Source: Nitrospira sp. UBA5699 (GTDB taxonomy: Bacteria > Nitrospirota > Nitrospiria > Nitrospirales > Nitrospiraceae). Taken from it: 21,667 nucleotides of DNA. The stretch spans positions 1-21,667 of the forward strand of contig DIHJ01000056.1 in assembly GCA_002420105.1 (NCBI GenBank), read 5' to 3'. The notes beneath the pieces are model-generated. The model was not told the DNA's origin, did not search any database, and saw only the letters and a list, made by a program, of their open reading frames with translations. Both the position numbers and the translations under genes were made by a program. Below are positions 1 through 6,613 of this stretch, piece after piece. Position 1 is the first letter of the stretch; each line of letters begins with the position of its first letter.

Positions 1-544
1 GGACCGGCGCCTGCACGAAGAGCGGCCCCATCCCGCCCGCCCGGCCGATCTGCTCCTCCGCAACGTCCTCGGGCAGCTCCAGATGGGTCGCCCCGGGCTT
101 TTCCGTCTGCGCGATCTTGAAGGCCTTGCGGACCGCTTCGGGGATGACCTCCGCCTTCGGGATCGAGGTGTTCCATTTGGTGACGGGTTTGAACATCGAC
201 ATCGCGTCGATGTACTGGTGCGATTCCTTGTGGCGGCGATTGAGCGAGGCTTGGCCGGTGACGGCGACCAGCGGCGCGCGATCCAGATAGGCATCGACGA
301 CGCCGGTCAGGAGGTTCGTCGCGCCGGGCCCCAGCGTCGAGAGGCAGACACCGGCCCTGCCGCTGAGGCGGCCGTAGACGTCGGCCATGAACGAGGCTCC
401 CTGTTCATGCCGCGTTTCGATGAACCGGATGCGGGAATCAATCAGCGCATCCGTCAGTTCCAACGTTTCCTCGCCCGGAAGGCCGAAGACGAACTGCACG
501 CCTTCGTTCTCCAAGCACCGGACCAGCAGTTCGGCCCCCTTCAT
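1..544 (-). CDS. Acetolactate synthase-like ThDP-dependent enzyme, N-terminal part (cut by window edge)
   Basis: The reading frame opens at an ATG at 542-544 and runs off the left edge, giving 181 codons of a protein that is normally about 550 residues. It begins MKGAELLVRCLENEGVQF, followed by GLPGEETLEL and FIETRHEQGASFMADVYGR. This is the signature of the pyrimidine-binding domain of ThDP enzymes; the Glu in IETRHEQ matches the one that activates the cofactor. STLGPGATNLLTG and the RRHKESHQ stretch fit the acetolactate synthase large-subunit or AlsS branch. The family condenses two pyruvates (or pyruvate and 2-oxobutyrate) in branched-chain amino acid or acetoin synthesis. A GAGG lies 8 bases before the ATG. 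No small regulatory subunit gene lies upstream. Other ThDP decarboxylases of the same fold cannot be excluded because the C-terminal half is missing. Confidence 0.85.
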   Translation of the reverse strand, partial: MKGAELLVRCLENEGVQFVFGLPGEETLELTDALIDSRIRFIETRHEQGASFMADVYGRLSGRAGVCLSTLGPGATNLLTGVVDAYLDRAPLVAVTGQASLNRRHKESHQYIDAMSMFKPVTKWNTSIPKAEVIPEAVRKAFKIAQTEKPGATHLELPEDVAEEQIGRAGGMGPLFVQAPV

Positions 545-788
545 GCGAGCGCCTCATTGACGGGAGGATACGACTTCAGCCGCATTCTACCAACCTTGCC
601 GGCGACAAGATACCGCGCCGCCGGCGAAGACGATGCGATCACCAGCGTGCCGGAACCGGAACGTCGGCGCCGTTTGCGAAATCGGCCCGCTGCATCCGCC
701 CACCCGCCTCCGGGCTGTCTCCAAGATCCGACGATCCGGCACCCCCTCTACCGTAGAATAGGATTGCGGACCCCGTTCCGAGTATAGT
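545..788. other. Divergent intergenic region
   Basis: This spacer separates the minus-strand ThDP enzyme gene from the plus-strand lipoprotein gene and must hold both promoters. On the minus strand a TAGAAT -10-like hexamer (584-589) lies about 40 bases before the enzyme start, without a good -35. On the plus strand TAGAAT (754-759) and TATAGT (783-788) are -10-like, but neither has a well-spaced -35. No coding remnant was recognised. Confidence 0.4.
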
Positions 789-812
789 ATGCGGAAGAGA
801 GGCCTGAGATTC

Positions 813-1358
813 ATGGGCAGCCTCCCCTCGGCACATCGCCAGTCTGTTTCCCCGACGGACTCCGCCTCGTTCTGGCGGCATGCCATCGTGCTCTCGTTCT
901 GCCTGCTGGTGAGCGCATGCGCCGGCGTTCGCGTGGAATACTTCACGGAGGACACGTACCAACCGCGCCGCGCCATGGATCAAATTGAGGTGTTGGAGCA
1001 GGAACCGCATGCCCCTCATATCGAGCTGGCCCGCATCACCGTCACCAGCGCGAATCTCGGGGAGGAGTCATTGCGACGCCGCCTCCTGGACAAAGCCAGT
1101 TCCCTCGGCGCGGACGCGATCGTGAACGAAACCCCGGCGACGCGGATTTCGAACGTCGGCAGTCCCTACTATGAGCCGGGACTGCTCGGTCCGGCCGGAG
1201 CCGCTTTCGGCCTCTACGGCTACGGCTGGTACACACCCTATGCCTCCAATCCTTATCTCTTGACGCAGGGGGCCACCGACCAGCCGAGATTCGATCATTC
1301 GCTCTCGGCGATTGCCATCCGCTATCAACCGGACCGGGAACCGGCTCCGGCCAGATAA
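813..1358 (+). CDS. Lipoprotein with a YbjQ/DUF4156-like fold signature
   Basis: The 181-residue protein has a hydrophobic segment ending VLSFCLLVSAC, a lipobox that places the lipidated cysteine near residue 36, so it should be membrane-anchored and exported. The segment LARITVTSANLGEESLRRRL followed by KASSLGADAIVNE resembles the small envelope domains of the YbjQ or DUF4156 type, where a G-A-(D/N)-A loop follows an amphipathic helix. The end is Gly/Tyr-rich (FGLYGYGWYTPYASNPYL). I chose the ATG at 813 because GAGAGG (797-802) precedes it at a normal distance. An in-frame ATG at 789 has no ribosome binding site and overlaps a -10-like hexamer, and a GTG at 888 would give a shorter signal peptide. 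Substrate and partner are unknown. Confidence 0.7.
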   Translation: MGSLPSAHRQSVSPTDSASFWRHAIVLSFCLLVSACAGVRVEYFTEDTYQPRRAMDQIEVLEQEPHAPHIELARITVTSANLGEESLRRRLLDKASSLGADAIVNETPATRISNVGSPYYEPGLLGPAGAAFGLYGYGWYTPYASNPYLLTQGATDQPRFDHSLSAIAIRYQPDREPAPAR

Positions 1359-1412
1359 CCATTCGCGGCACAGCCGACTGTTTCCATCCGACGTCGCAGA
1401 CCGTGCCGTTGC

Positions 1413-1440
1413 TTGACAAGCCGGAGCGCTCTGTTACAAG
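1413..1440 (+). promoter_or_regulatory. Sigma70-type promoter, probably leaderless
   Basis: A perfect TTGACA (1413-1418) is followed after 16 bases by TACAAG (1435-1440). Transcription would start around 1447, directly at the ATG at 1448, so the message may have almost no leader. The upstream ATG at 1403 lies before the -35 and is therefore unlikely to be the start. Confidence 0.55.
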
Positions 1441-1447
1441 TGAAGGC

Positions 1448-1765
1448 ATGCGCCGTCGGCTCCTTCCCCTTGCCCTGTTGATCCTTCCCCTGCTCGGAAC
1501 ATCGTTTCCGACTCGGGGCGAAGACTCCGGCCCGCTGAGTCCGCGATCGGGATCGGCGATTCAACCGGACCAGCGGCTGCCTTCCGTCACCAAACAGGAA
1601 CACTGCAACCCCGGCGCGACCTACTGCCAGCTCCCGTGGCGGGACGTCGGGCCGGCCGATTCGGACCTCAATAAGGACCGGGCCTCGGGCCAACGATTGG
1701 AAGACCAGAGTTCGCTCAACGGGCAGAGCAGAACCGGCGCTCAGATTCAGCGCCAGTCGCCATAG
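1448..1765 (+). CDS. Small secreted protein of unknown function
   Basis: The 105-residue product starts MRRRLLPLALLILPLLGTSF, a clear signal peptide with a charged n-region and a leucine-rich core. There is no cysteine at the cleavage region, so it looks secreted rather than lipidated. The mature part is polar, rich in Ser, Gln, Asp and Pro, and has one C-x6-C pair (C53 and C60) that could form a disulfide in the periplasm. No family was recognised. The start is set by the signal peptide and by the promoter immediately upstream. Only AAGG directly abuts the ATG, so initiation is probably leaderless or weak. It lies between two other small exported proteins on the same strand, each apparently with its own promoter. 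Confidence 0.6.
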   Translation: MRRRLLPLALLILPLLGTSFPTRGEDSGPLSPRSGSAIQPDQRLPSVTKQEHCNPGATYCQLPWRDVGPADSDLNKDRASGQRLEDQSSLNGQSRTGAQIQRQSP

Positions 1766-1848
1766 CCATCCTTCCGCCCATCTCCTCCCGAGCTTCATGC
1801 AGCGAGCGCGGCACCAGCCCCGGCCATGGGAACCGGGCGGTTCCGCGC

Positions 1849-1877
1849 TTGTCCGGAATCAGCACGCCCTTTATAAT
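1849..1877 (+). promoter_or_regulatory. Sigma70-type promoter
   Basis: TTGTCC (1849-1854) and a perfect TATAAT (1872-1877) are separated by 17 bases. The predicted start, about 1884, gives a leader of roughly 50 bases before the GTG at 1933. This is the best consensus match in the window and suggests steady expression of the helical lipoprotein. Confidence 0.75.
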
Positions 1878-1932
1878 CCGGACAACGCGAGACGTATCGG
1901 AATCGGGCGGAATCGAACGAAAGGAGTTTGCC

Positions 1933-2274
1933 GTGACACCTCGATCCACCACACGCCTCTTCAGCGCGACGTTGATCGCCGGATGCCTGAGCCTGACGGT
2001 CGGCTGCGTCGCCGACCCGCAGAGAGGACAGCCGGCGGCGACCGACGGGGTCGAGGCGGTCCGCCAGACCCGCGAAGCCGTCAAGCAGGACATCAAGACC
2101 ATCACCCAGGGCACCAAGGACCGCGTCCAGAGCGAGAAGGAGGCGGCGGGCCAGACCGTCACCGGCACGCGCGAAGCGATCAAACAGACCGGCGAGGAAC
2201 TCAAGAAGGAAGGCGAGGCCATCAAGCAGGACGTGCAGGAGCTCAAGGAGATCTTCCAGGAACCGGCCAAGTAA
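1933..2274 (+). CDS. Small amphipathic-helix lipoprotein
   Basis: The 113-residue protein uses a GTG start, preceded by AAGGAG (1921-1926) at 6 bases. A longer frame from 1849 exists, but it begins inside the promoter. The signal peptide contains two possible lipidation cysteines, C18 (LIAGC) and C25 (LTVGC). After a short linker, residues from about 40 to 110 are a continuous charged helix made of Lys/Glu/Gln-rich stretches such as TREAVKQDIKTI, TREAIKQTGEELKKEGE and AIKQDVQELKEIF. It resembles apolipoprotein- or LEA-like helices with partial 11-residue periodicity. Such envelope proteins may coat membranes or act as stress-protective coils, but no specific role can be assigned. A GC-rich hairpin follows the stop. 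Confidence 0.75.
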   Translation: MTPRSTTRLFSATLIAGCLSLTVGCVADPQRGQPAATDGVEAVRQTREAVKQDIKTITQGTKDRVQSEKEAAGQTVTGTREAIKQTGEELKKEGEAIKQDVQELKEIFQEPAK

Positions 2275-2281
2275 CCGGTTC

Positions 2282-2306
2282 GGCCGCCGCGCAGCGCGCG
2301 GCGGCC
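2282..2306. terminator. GC-rich hairpin between convergent genes
   Basis: An 11-bp perfect stem (2282-2292 with 2296-2306) closes a 3-base loop between the plus-strand lipoprotein gene and the minus-strand DUF59 gene. There is no T-tract on either strand, so it is not a textbook intrinsic terminator. Its place between converging genes still suggests a bidirectional stop or transcript-end stabiliser. Confidence 0.5.
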
Positions 2307-2325
2307 CCCGGGGCCGCTTCAGAAC

Positions 2326-2646
2326 TCATCGGCCCAGTTGGGCTTTGGCCGCCTCGCTCATCATCTCCGGCTTCCAGGGCGGATCCCACACCAGATCGAC
2401 CTCCACCGAACGCGCCTCCGGAATCTCCCGCAAGACCGCCGAATGCACCATTTCCATCAGCAGCTCTTCCATCGGACAGGCCGGCGTGGTCATGGTCATC
2501 CTGACGTGAACCAGCCCTTCCTTCATCCCGGTGCCGTACACCAGCCCGAGATCGACGATGTTGACGCCCAACTCGGGATCGACGACCTGCCGCAACGCCT
2601 CGATCACCCGATCGTCCATGCCGCCTTCGTCAGACCGCTCCGCCAT
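2326..2646 (-). CDS. MIP18/DUF59 family Fe-S cluster assembly protein (SufT/PaaD-like)
   Basis: The 106-residue protein carries the family's landmarks in order: VIEALRQVVDPELGVNIVDL, then GLVY, MTTPACPM with the conserved Cys at residue 57, and the C-terminal VWDPPWKPEMMSEAAKAQLG. Proteins of this family help mature iron-sulfur proteins, for example SufT in Suf systems and PaaD in an oxygenase. No sufBCDS genes are visible here, so this copy probably serves the adjacent genes or general repair. The start at 2646 is supported by AAGGGAG 7 bases upstream; an 18-residue extension to 2700 is open but less likely. It is the last gene of a four-gene minus-strand group with the membrane protein, cupin and hemerythrin. 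Confidence 0.85.
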   Translation of the reverse strand: MAERSDEGGMDDRVIEALRQVVDPELGVNIVDLGLVYGTGMKEGLVHVRMTMTTPACPMEELLMEMVHSAVLREIPEARSVEVDLVWDPPWKPEMMSEAAKAQLGR

Positions 2647-2696
2647 ACGGTTACTCCCTTCCTTGTCGTTCGACGATCGCGCGACCGTCGCCATCC

Positions 2697-3797
2697 TCAT
2701 GATCCGTTCGCGTTAACCGGAACGGCGGGCGCCGCCGGTTTCGCGATCGACACGACCGTATTGGCCAGAAACAAGAGCAGCGCGGCGGCGTTGAGCAGCC
2801 CCCCGACCTGCCGACCGGCCGGCCAGAGGGTGAGATCGCCGAGAAGCCGCAGGAGCAACGTGGTCTGCAACAGCACCACATGGGCGTAGAACAGCGGCCG
2901 GAAAGTCATCGGCGCTCCGAGCACGGCGGGAAAGATGATCGGCGCATGGGCGAAGATCATCGCAAAGACGAAACCGAGGAAGAAGGCGTGCAAGGTGGCA
3001 TCGTACCGCGGCCCCGGGGCAACGCCGCCGAAGACCAGGGCGAGCAGCCCGCTGAGCCCGAGCCATACATAGCCTGAGAGGAGACAGATTGCGATGAAGC
3101 GGGTCAGCCCGATCTGCCGGATCGTCCGTCTTGCGATGTCGTGCAGACCCAACCAGAGGGCCAGTCCGGTCAGCCCGGCTCCGACGATCCGGACTCCCCA
3201 CTCGAAGGACGAATTCATCGACGTCAATCCTGCCAGCAGAATCCCGAGCGCGAGCAGAAAGGTCGCCCGGTTGATGCGCGACAGTTGTTGCAGCCGGGCC
3301 AATTCCAGCCGTTCGCCGGCGATGGTCACGGCGAGAAAACCCGCCCACCAGAACACGATGTGAGAGACCGGCCGGCCGGCGAACCACAAAAGGTTACCCG
3401 TCAACCAGAGGAGAGCCCCCAGCCCCATCGTCATCGTGTAGACCGCCGGCCGCCGATGGATGATGGCCAGGAAGATGGCCACGAGGCCCAAGCTTCCGCC
3501 CAGGATCAACAGTTGCGCCGCGGGATGGTGGAGGCCGGCCATCAGGCCGAGTCCGCCCAACCCGCTCAGCAGCGGCGCGGCATAGGCCCAGCGGCGGCCA
3601 AGCGCCACCGCCCGCTCCAGACTGATGAGGGTGCCGAGAAATCCCGACACCATCAGGGGACCGTGCACCGCGGGAAGAGTCGGACGCAACAGAGGAATAT
3701 CCCAGCCGAGACGCGACAGACCGGCCCATAACCCGGCCAGCAGCGCGACCATGCCCATCGCCAACAGAGGCAGCCGCCGAGGATGTCGGACGATCAT
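2697..3797 (-). CDS. Polytopic membrane protein, NnrS-like
   Basis: The 366-residue product is almost entirely hydrophobic, with about 10 to 12 predicted membrane segments joined by short loops. Histidines sit within or beside the helices: AVHGPLMVSGFLG near residue 45, GLHHPAAQLL, SHIVFWWAGF, TLHAFFLGFVFAMIFAHAP and FYAHVVLLQTT. Such placement suggests haem or copper ligands, as in the NnrS family, whose members are linked to nitric oxide and nitrite metabolism. I recognise the resemblance from memory and cannot exclude a different uncharacterised family. AAGAGGG lies 7 bases before the ATG. Downstream of hemerythrin and cupin genes and upstream of a Fe-S assembly gene, the context fits defence against NO or other damage to iron centres. 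Confidence 0.6.
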   Translation of the reverse strand: MIVRHPRRLPLLAMGMVALLAGLWAGLSRLGWDIPLLRPTLPAVHGPLMVSGFLGTLISLERAVALGRRWAYAAPLLSGLGGLGLMAGLHHPAAQLLILGGSLGLVAIFLAIIHRRPAVYTMTMGLGALLWLTGNLLWFAGRPVSHIVFWWAGFLAVTIAGERLELARLQQLSRINRATFLLALGILLAGLTSMNSSFEWGVRIVGAGLTGLALWLGLHDIARRTIRQIGLTRFIAICLLSGYVWLGLSGLLALVFGGVAPGPRYDATLHAFFLGFVFAMIFAHAPIIFPAVLGAPMTFRPLFYAHVVLLQTTLLLRLLGDLTLWPAGRQVGGLLNAAALLLFLANTVVSIAKPAAPAVPVNANGS

Positions 3798-3841
3798 ACG
3801 GGGACCCTCTTCGCCTGATCGCTCAGAAGACCGTCACCTGG

Positions 3842-4240
3842 TCAGGGTCTGGCGGCAGCCAACGGAGCCGGGGCCACGGTCAGCAGGAAGACGGACTCCT
3901 CCGGCGCGTTCACCGCGTGAGGCAGACCGGCCTGCAGGCTGAGCATCTGCCCCGCCGCAAGCGTCACGGTCTGCGACTCGGCACTGAAGGTGATCCGCCC
4001 CTCGATCACCTGCACGGTGATGGGACCGTCGGCGCGATGCGAGGAGAGCGCCGCTCCCGCCCGCAGGGCGATCAACATCACCCTCATCCGGTCCGTCTTG
4101 AAGAGGGGCATCGAATGCCGCTCGCCCTTGCGCCAGGCCTCCTCGTCCTTCATCTGCCGCACCAGCGCCCGCAGGTCGAAGGTCAGCAGCGGGGCGTCGA
4201 GCGACAGCATGTTCAGCGGTTTTCTCGATTCGTCCGTCAT
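3842..4240 (-). CDS. Cupin-domain protein
   Basis: The 132-residue protein is a single small beta-barrel. The first cupin motif is degenerate: SSHRADGPITVQVIEG keeps one histidine, but the usual second His and the Glu are replaced. The second motif, GQMLSLQAGLPHAVNA, retains its histidine and asparagine. Metal binding is therefore uncertain. The ATG overlaps the hemerythrin stop (ATGA at 4237-4240), with AAAGGGAG 8 bases upstream, so the two genes are translationally coupled. Cupins next to hemerythrin and NnrS-like genes recur, in my recollection, in nitrogen-oxide-responsive clusters. The substrate is unknown; a sensor or small-molecule binder is as likely as an enzyme. Confidence 0.75.
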   Translation of the reverse strand: MTDESRKPLNMLSLDAPLLTFDLRALVRQMKDEEAWRKGERHSMPLFKTDRMRVMLIALRAGAALSSHRADGPITVQVIEGRITFSAESQTVTLAAGQMLSLQAGLPHAVNAPEESVFLLTVAPAPLAAARP

Positions 4241-4773
4241 GTCGGCTTCTCCCTTTCGGCAGTATTCCGGTCACGGAGATCATACCCAGCCCTCTCCAGC
4301 GTACGATGCACGGCACCTATCACCGCCGGACCGTCGGAGTACGGCATCACGCTCACCTCCGGGGCGGCGCGCAATTTCTCCGCGATTCGCTCTGCTTCCG
4401 GCCCGGCCAGTTCATCGCACAGGGCGTACAACCCGTCCGCTCCCTCCTCCAGACCGTTGTGTTCCGTCAGGATGCTCCGGATCGTCGACAGAATCGGGGC
4501 GGTCGGCGTCGGCATGAGGAGGGCGGCAAGGGCCCCGTGATCGAGGCGCAGCTTCGCGGCGACAGGGAACGGCTCTCCGCCGCGCAGGCGCTGCACGGCC
4601 GGCAGAAGGATCTTTTCTTCCATGCCGATATGCCGCAACAGCCCGGCGCGGAACCGGCCATAGGCGTCATGATCGATTTGGCCGGAATCGGCCGCAGCCC
4701 GGCGCAGGAGCTCATCGAGACGCCGGTGGTCTCCGGCTAGAACTGTCGCGATCGATCCGCCCATCCCGTTCAT
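4237..4773 (-). CDS. Hemerythrin HHE-domain protein
   Basis: The 178-residue protein shows the HHE cation-binding pattern: H16 in AGDHRRLDELL, H48 in LLRHIGMEEKILLP with E52/E53, H79 in LRLDHGALAAL and H105 in LTEHNGLEEGADGL with E109/E110. These would ligate a di-iron centre in a four-helix bundle covering residues 5 to 125. About 50 residues follow that are not obviously part of the bundle. Family members bind oxygen or NO, or donate iron for repair of Fe-S clusters (YtfE/RIC). The gene heads a coupled run with the cupin. No convincing Shine-Dalgarno precedes the ATG; only 18 bases separate it from an intergenic repeat. An ATG at codon 4 is an alternative start. Confidence 0.85.
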   Translation of the reverse strand: MNGMGGSIATVLAGDHRRLDELLRRAAADSGQIDHDAYGRFRAGLLRHIGMEEKILLPAVQRLRGGEPFPVAAKLRLDHGALAALLMPTPTAPILSTIRSILTEHNGLEEGADGLYALCDELAGPEAERIAEKLRAAPEVSVMPYSDGPAVIGAVHRTLERAGYDLRDRNTAEREKPT

Positions 4774-4791
4774 CAGAAGTCACGTGTCACT

Positions 4792-4918
4792 GCAGGCCGG
4801 TCCAAAAGCCCGTCCAGCAAGGCCGCAGGAAGCGCGGCGACTGAGGCGTACCGTTACGGTACGTCGCAAGGAGACGTACGACCGAGAACGCCGGCGGCGG
4901 ACTTTCTCAACGGTCTGC
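4792..4918. repeat. Structured intergenic repeat, copy A
   Basis: This 127-bp element is bounded by imperfect inverted repeats (about 4792-4817 and 4893-4918). At its centre is a perfect 7-bp hairpin, 4847-4853 with 4857-4863, closed by a TTA loop. It shares order and blocks with copy B: CAAGGCCGCAG, GAGGCGTA and GAGAACGCC. It begins at the last base of the sulfur-carrier stop codon and fills nearly all the space up to the hemerythrin gene. It resembles a REP- or MITE-like dispersed element I recall from Nitrospira genomes. Confidence 0.7.
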
Positions 4919-5220
4919 TACCCGCCGGCCATGGCACCGACAATGAGCAACGGCTCCGCTCCCGTCGCCACCGCATCGGGCAAGCGGGCATCCGGCGGTT
5001 CGTGCGACAGATCCTGTTCGCAGGCGAAGAACCGCACGAACGCCCGGCGCTTGAGCGTCACATGATCGCGGACCGTGCCGCGCAGCACCGGATAGCGGGC
5101 CTCGAGCGCGTCGAGGACCGAGCGCTGCGTGACCGGTCCCTCGACGTCGAGCGTCACCTCCCCCTCCACTCGCGCCAGCGTCCGCAGATGTTGCGGCAGC
5201 ACGACCCTTATTCTCACCAC
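4918..5220 (-). CDS. MoaD/ThiS-family ubiquitin-like sulfur carrier
   Basis: The 100-residue protein starts MVRIRVVLPQHLRTLA and ends LLIVGAMAGG. The C-terminal Gly-Gly is the hallmark of MoaD/ThiS carriers, which are adenylated and converted to a thiocarboxylate for molybdopterin, thiamine or other sulfur transfer. The stretch SVLDALEARYPVLRGTV matches the helix after strand two of the beta-grasp fold. The GTG start at 5220 is fixed by GAGGAG 6 bases upstream. A longer frame to 5280 would run into intergenic repeat B. No E1-like, MoaE or ThiG gene is in the window, so the acceptor is unknown. The neighbour upstream in transcription is a BNR-propeller gene, a pairing I recall from other genomes. 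Confidence 0.85.
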   Translation of the reverse strand: MVRIRVVLPQHLRTLARVEGEVTLDVEGPVTQRSVLDALEARYPVLRGTVRDHVTLKRRAFVRFFACEQDLSHEPPDARLPDAVATGAEPLLIVGAMAGG

Positions 5221-5253
5221 ATCATTCTCCTCAGGGAGTAGCTCCGGCTCCCT

Positions 5254-5377
5254 CGAGCGCTCAAAATACCCTTCCGGCAAGGCCGCAGCCGACGGAAGCG
5301 CCGGAGGCGTAGCCTCCGGGCTACGTTGAGGACGCTTCCGAGGCGAGAACGCCGCCGGAAGGCATTTTCAGCGCTCG
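5254..5377. repeat. Structured intergenic repeat, copy B
   Basis: The 124-bp element has long terminal inverted repeats, 5254-5278 and 5354-5377, differing by one indel and about two mismatches. Inside is an 8-bp arm (5293-5300 with 5333-5340), and inside that a 7-bp hairpin (5308-5314 with 5319-5325). It starts two bases after the stop codon of the BNR-propeller gene and ends about 34 bases before the sulfur-carrier start. The central stem has a different sequence from that in copy A but pairs equally well. Confidence 0.75.
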
Positions 5378-5379
5378 CG

Positions 5380-6564
5380 TCACGGGAGCGTCTGGACCTC
5401 TACCGATAAGACCGCCGGCAGATCCCTCACGATCGGCGCCCAGCTGTCTCCTCCGTCGGCGGAGGCATACACCTGTCCCCCGGTGGTCCCGAAATACAGC
5501 CCGCAGGGATCGAGGGAATCCACCGCCATCGCGTCGCGCAGCACGTTCACGTAACAGTCGCGTTGCGGCAGCCCCTTCGTGAGCGCCTCCCACTCGTGCC
5601 CGCCCGTCTTGCTGCGATACACGCGCAACTTGCCGTCCGGCGGAAAATGCTCGGAATCGCTCTTGATCGGCACGACGTAGACGGTCTCCGGCTGATGGGC
5701 GTGGACCGCGATCGGAAATCCGAAGTCGGTCGGCAGATTGCCGCTCACCTCATGCCAGGATTCCCCCCCGTCGTCGCTGCGCATGACGTCCCAATGTTTC
5801 TGCATGAACAGGACGTTCGGACGGGACGGATGCATCGCGATGCGGTGGACGCAGTGTCCGACGTCGGCGTCCGGGTCCGGCAGCTCGTATTGGGACTTCA
5901 GCCCGCGGTTCACCGGGCGCCAGGTCCTGCCGCCGTCGTCGGTCCGGAATACGCCCGCGGCCGAGATGGCGACGAAGATGCGCTGCGAATTTCCCGGATC
6001 CAGCATGACCGTATGCAGACACATCCCGCCGGCGCCCGGCTGCCAGAGATGGCCTTTGGCGCTGCGCAGGCCGGCCAGTTCCCGCCAGGTCTTGCCGCCG
6101 TCGGTCGAGCGGAACAGGGCGGCATCCTCCACTCCGGCATAGACCGTATCCGGATCGGTCATCGACGGCTCGAGATGCCAGACCCGTTTGAATTCCCACG
6201 GCCGCTGCGTGCCGTCGTAGTGCTGATGCGTGGTGAGGGGTTTCCCGGTTTCCGCGGACGTGTCGTACAGGAACATGTTGCTCTCGCCCTTCGGCATGCC
6301 GTCCGGCCCCATCAAGTCCTCCGGTTTGGTGCCGGGCGGGTTCCAGGTCTTGCCGCCGTCATCCGAGCGCTGGATCACCTGGCCGAACCAGCTGCTCGTC
6401 TGCGACGCGTAGAGCCGGTTCGGGTCCGCCGGCGATCCCTTGAGATGGTAGAGTTCCCAACCCGCGAACTGCGGACCGCTGACGTCCCAGTGTTTGCGTG
6501 TCCCGTCCGACGTCAGAATGAACGCTCCCTTGCGTGTGCCGATCAATAGCCGTACGCTGCTCAT
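5380..6564 (-). CDS. BNR/Asp-box beta-propeller protein (exo-sialidase-like)
   Basis: The 394-residue protein contains five Asp-box motifs (S-x-D-x-G-x-T/S-W): RSDDGGKTWNP, RSTDGGKTWRE, RTDDGGRTWRP, RSDDGGESWHE and ASADGGDSWAP. They are spaced as in the blades of a sialidase/VPS10-type propeller. The N-terminus, MSSVRLLIGTRKGAF, has no signal peptide, so the protein is probably cytoplasmic. The catalytic arginine triad of true sialidases cannot be confirmed, and many such proteins are not glycosidases. The ATG is preceded by AAAGGAG at 7 bases. It follows the DUF1579 gene after 49 bases and lies just before the sulfur-carrier gene, so a shared transcript is likely. The function is unknown. 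Confidence 0.85.
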   Translation of the reverse strand: MSSVRLLIGTRKGAFILTSDGTRKHWDVSGPQFAGWELYHLKGSPADPNRLYASQTSSWFGQVIQRSDDGGKTWNPPGTKPEDLMGPDGMPKGESNMFLYDTSAETGKPLTTHQHYDGTQRPWEFKRVWHLEPSMTDPDTVYAGVEDAALFRSTDGGKTWRELAGLRSAKGHLWQPGAGGMCLHTVMLDPGNSQRIFVAISAAGVFRTDDGGRTWRPVNRGLKSQYELPDPDADVGHCVHRIAMHPSRPNVLFMQKHWDVMRSDDGGESWHEVSGNLPTDFGFPIAVHAHQPETVYVVPIKSDSEHFPPDGKLRVYRSKTGGHEWEALTKGLPQRDCYVNVLRDAMAVDSLDPCGLYFGTTGGQVYASADGGDSWAPIVRDLPAVLSVEVQTLP

Positions 6565-6613
6565 GCCCCGCTCCTTTCCCCTCCGTTCCGGTTGGACATC
6601 CCGCGTCGCCTCG

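Noticed and set aside
5563..6549. A 328-codon open frame on the plus strand.
   Set aside because: It is the antisense of the BNR propeller, and the Asp-box motifs on the minus strand decide the coding strand.
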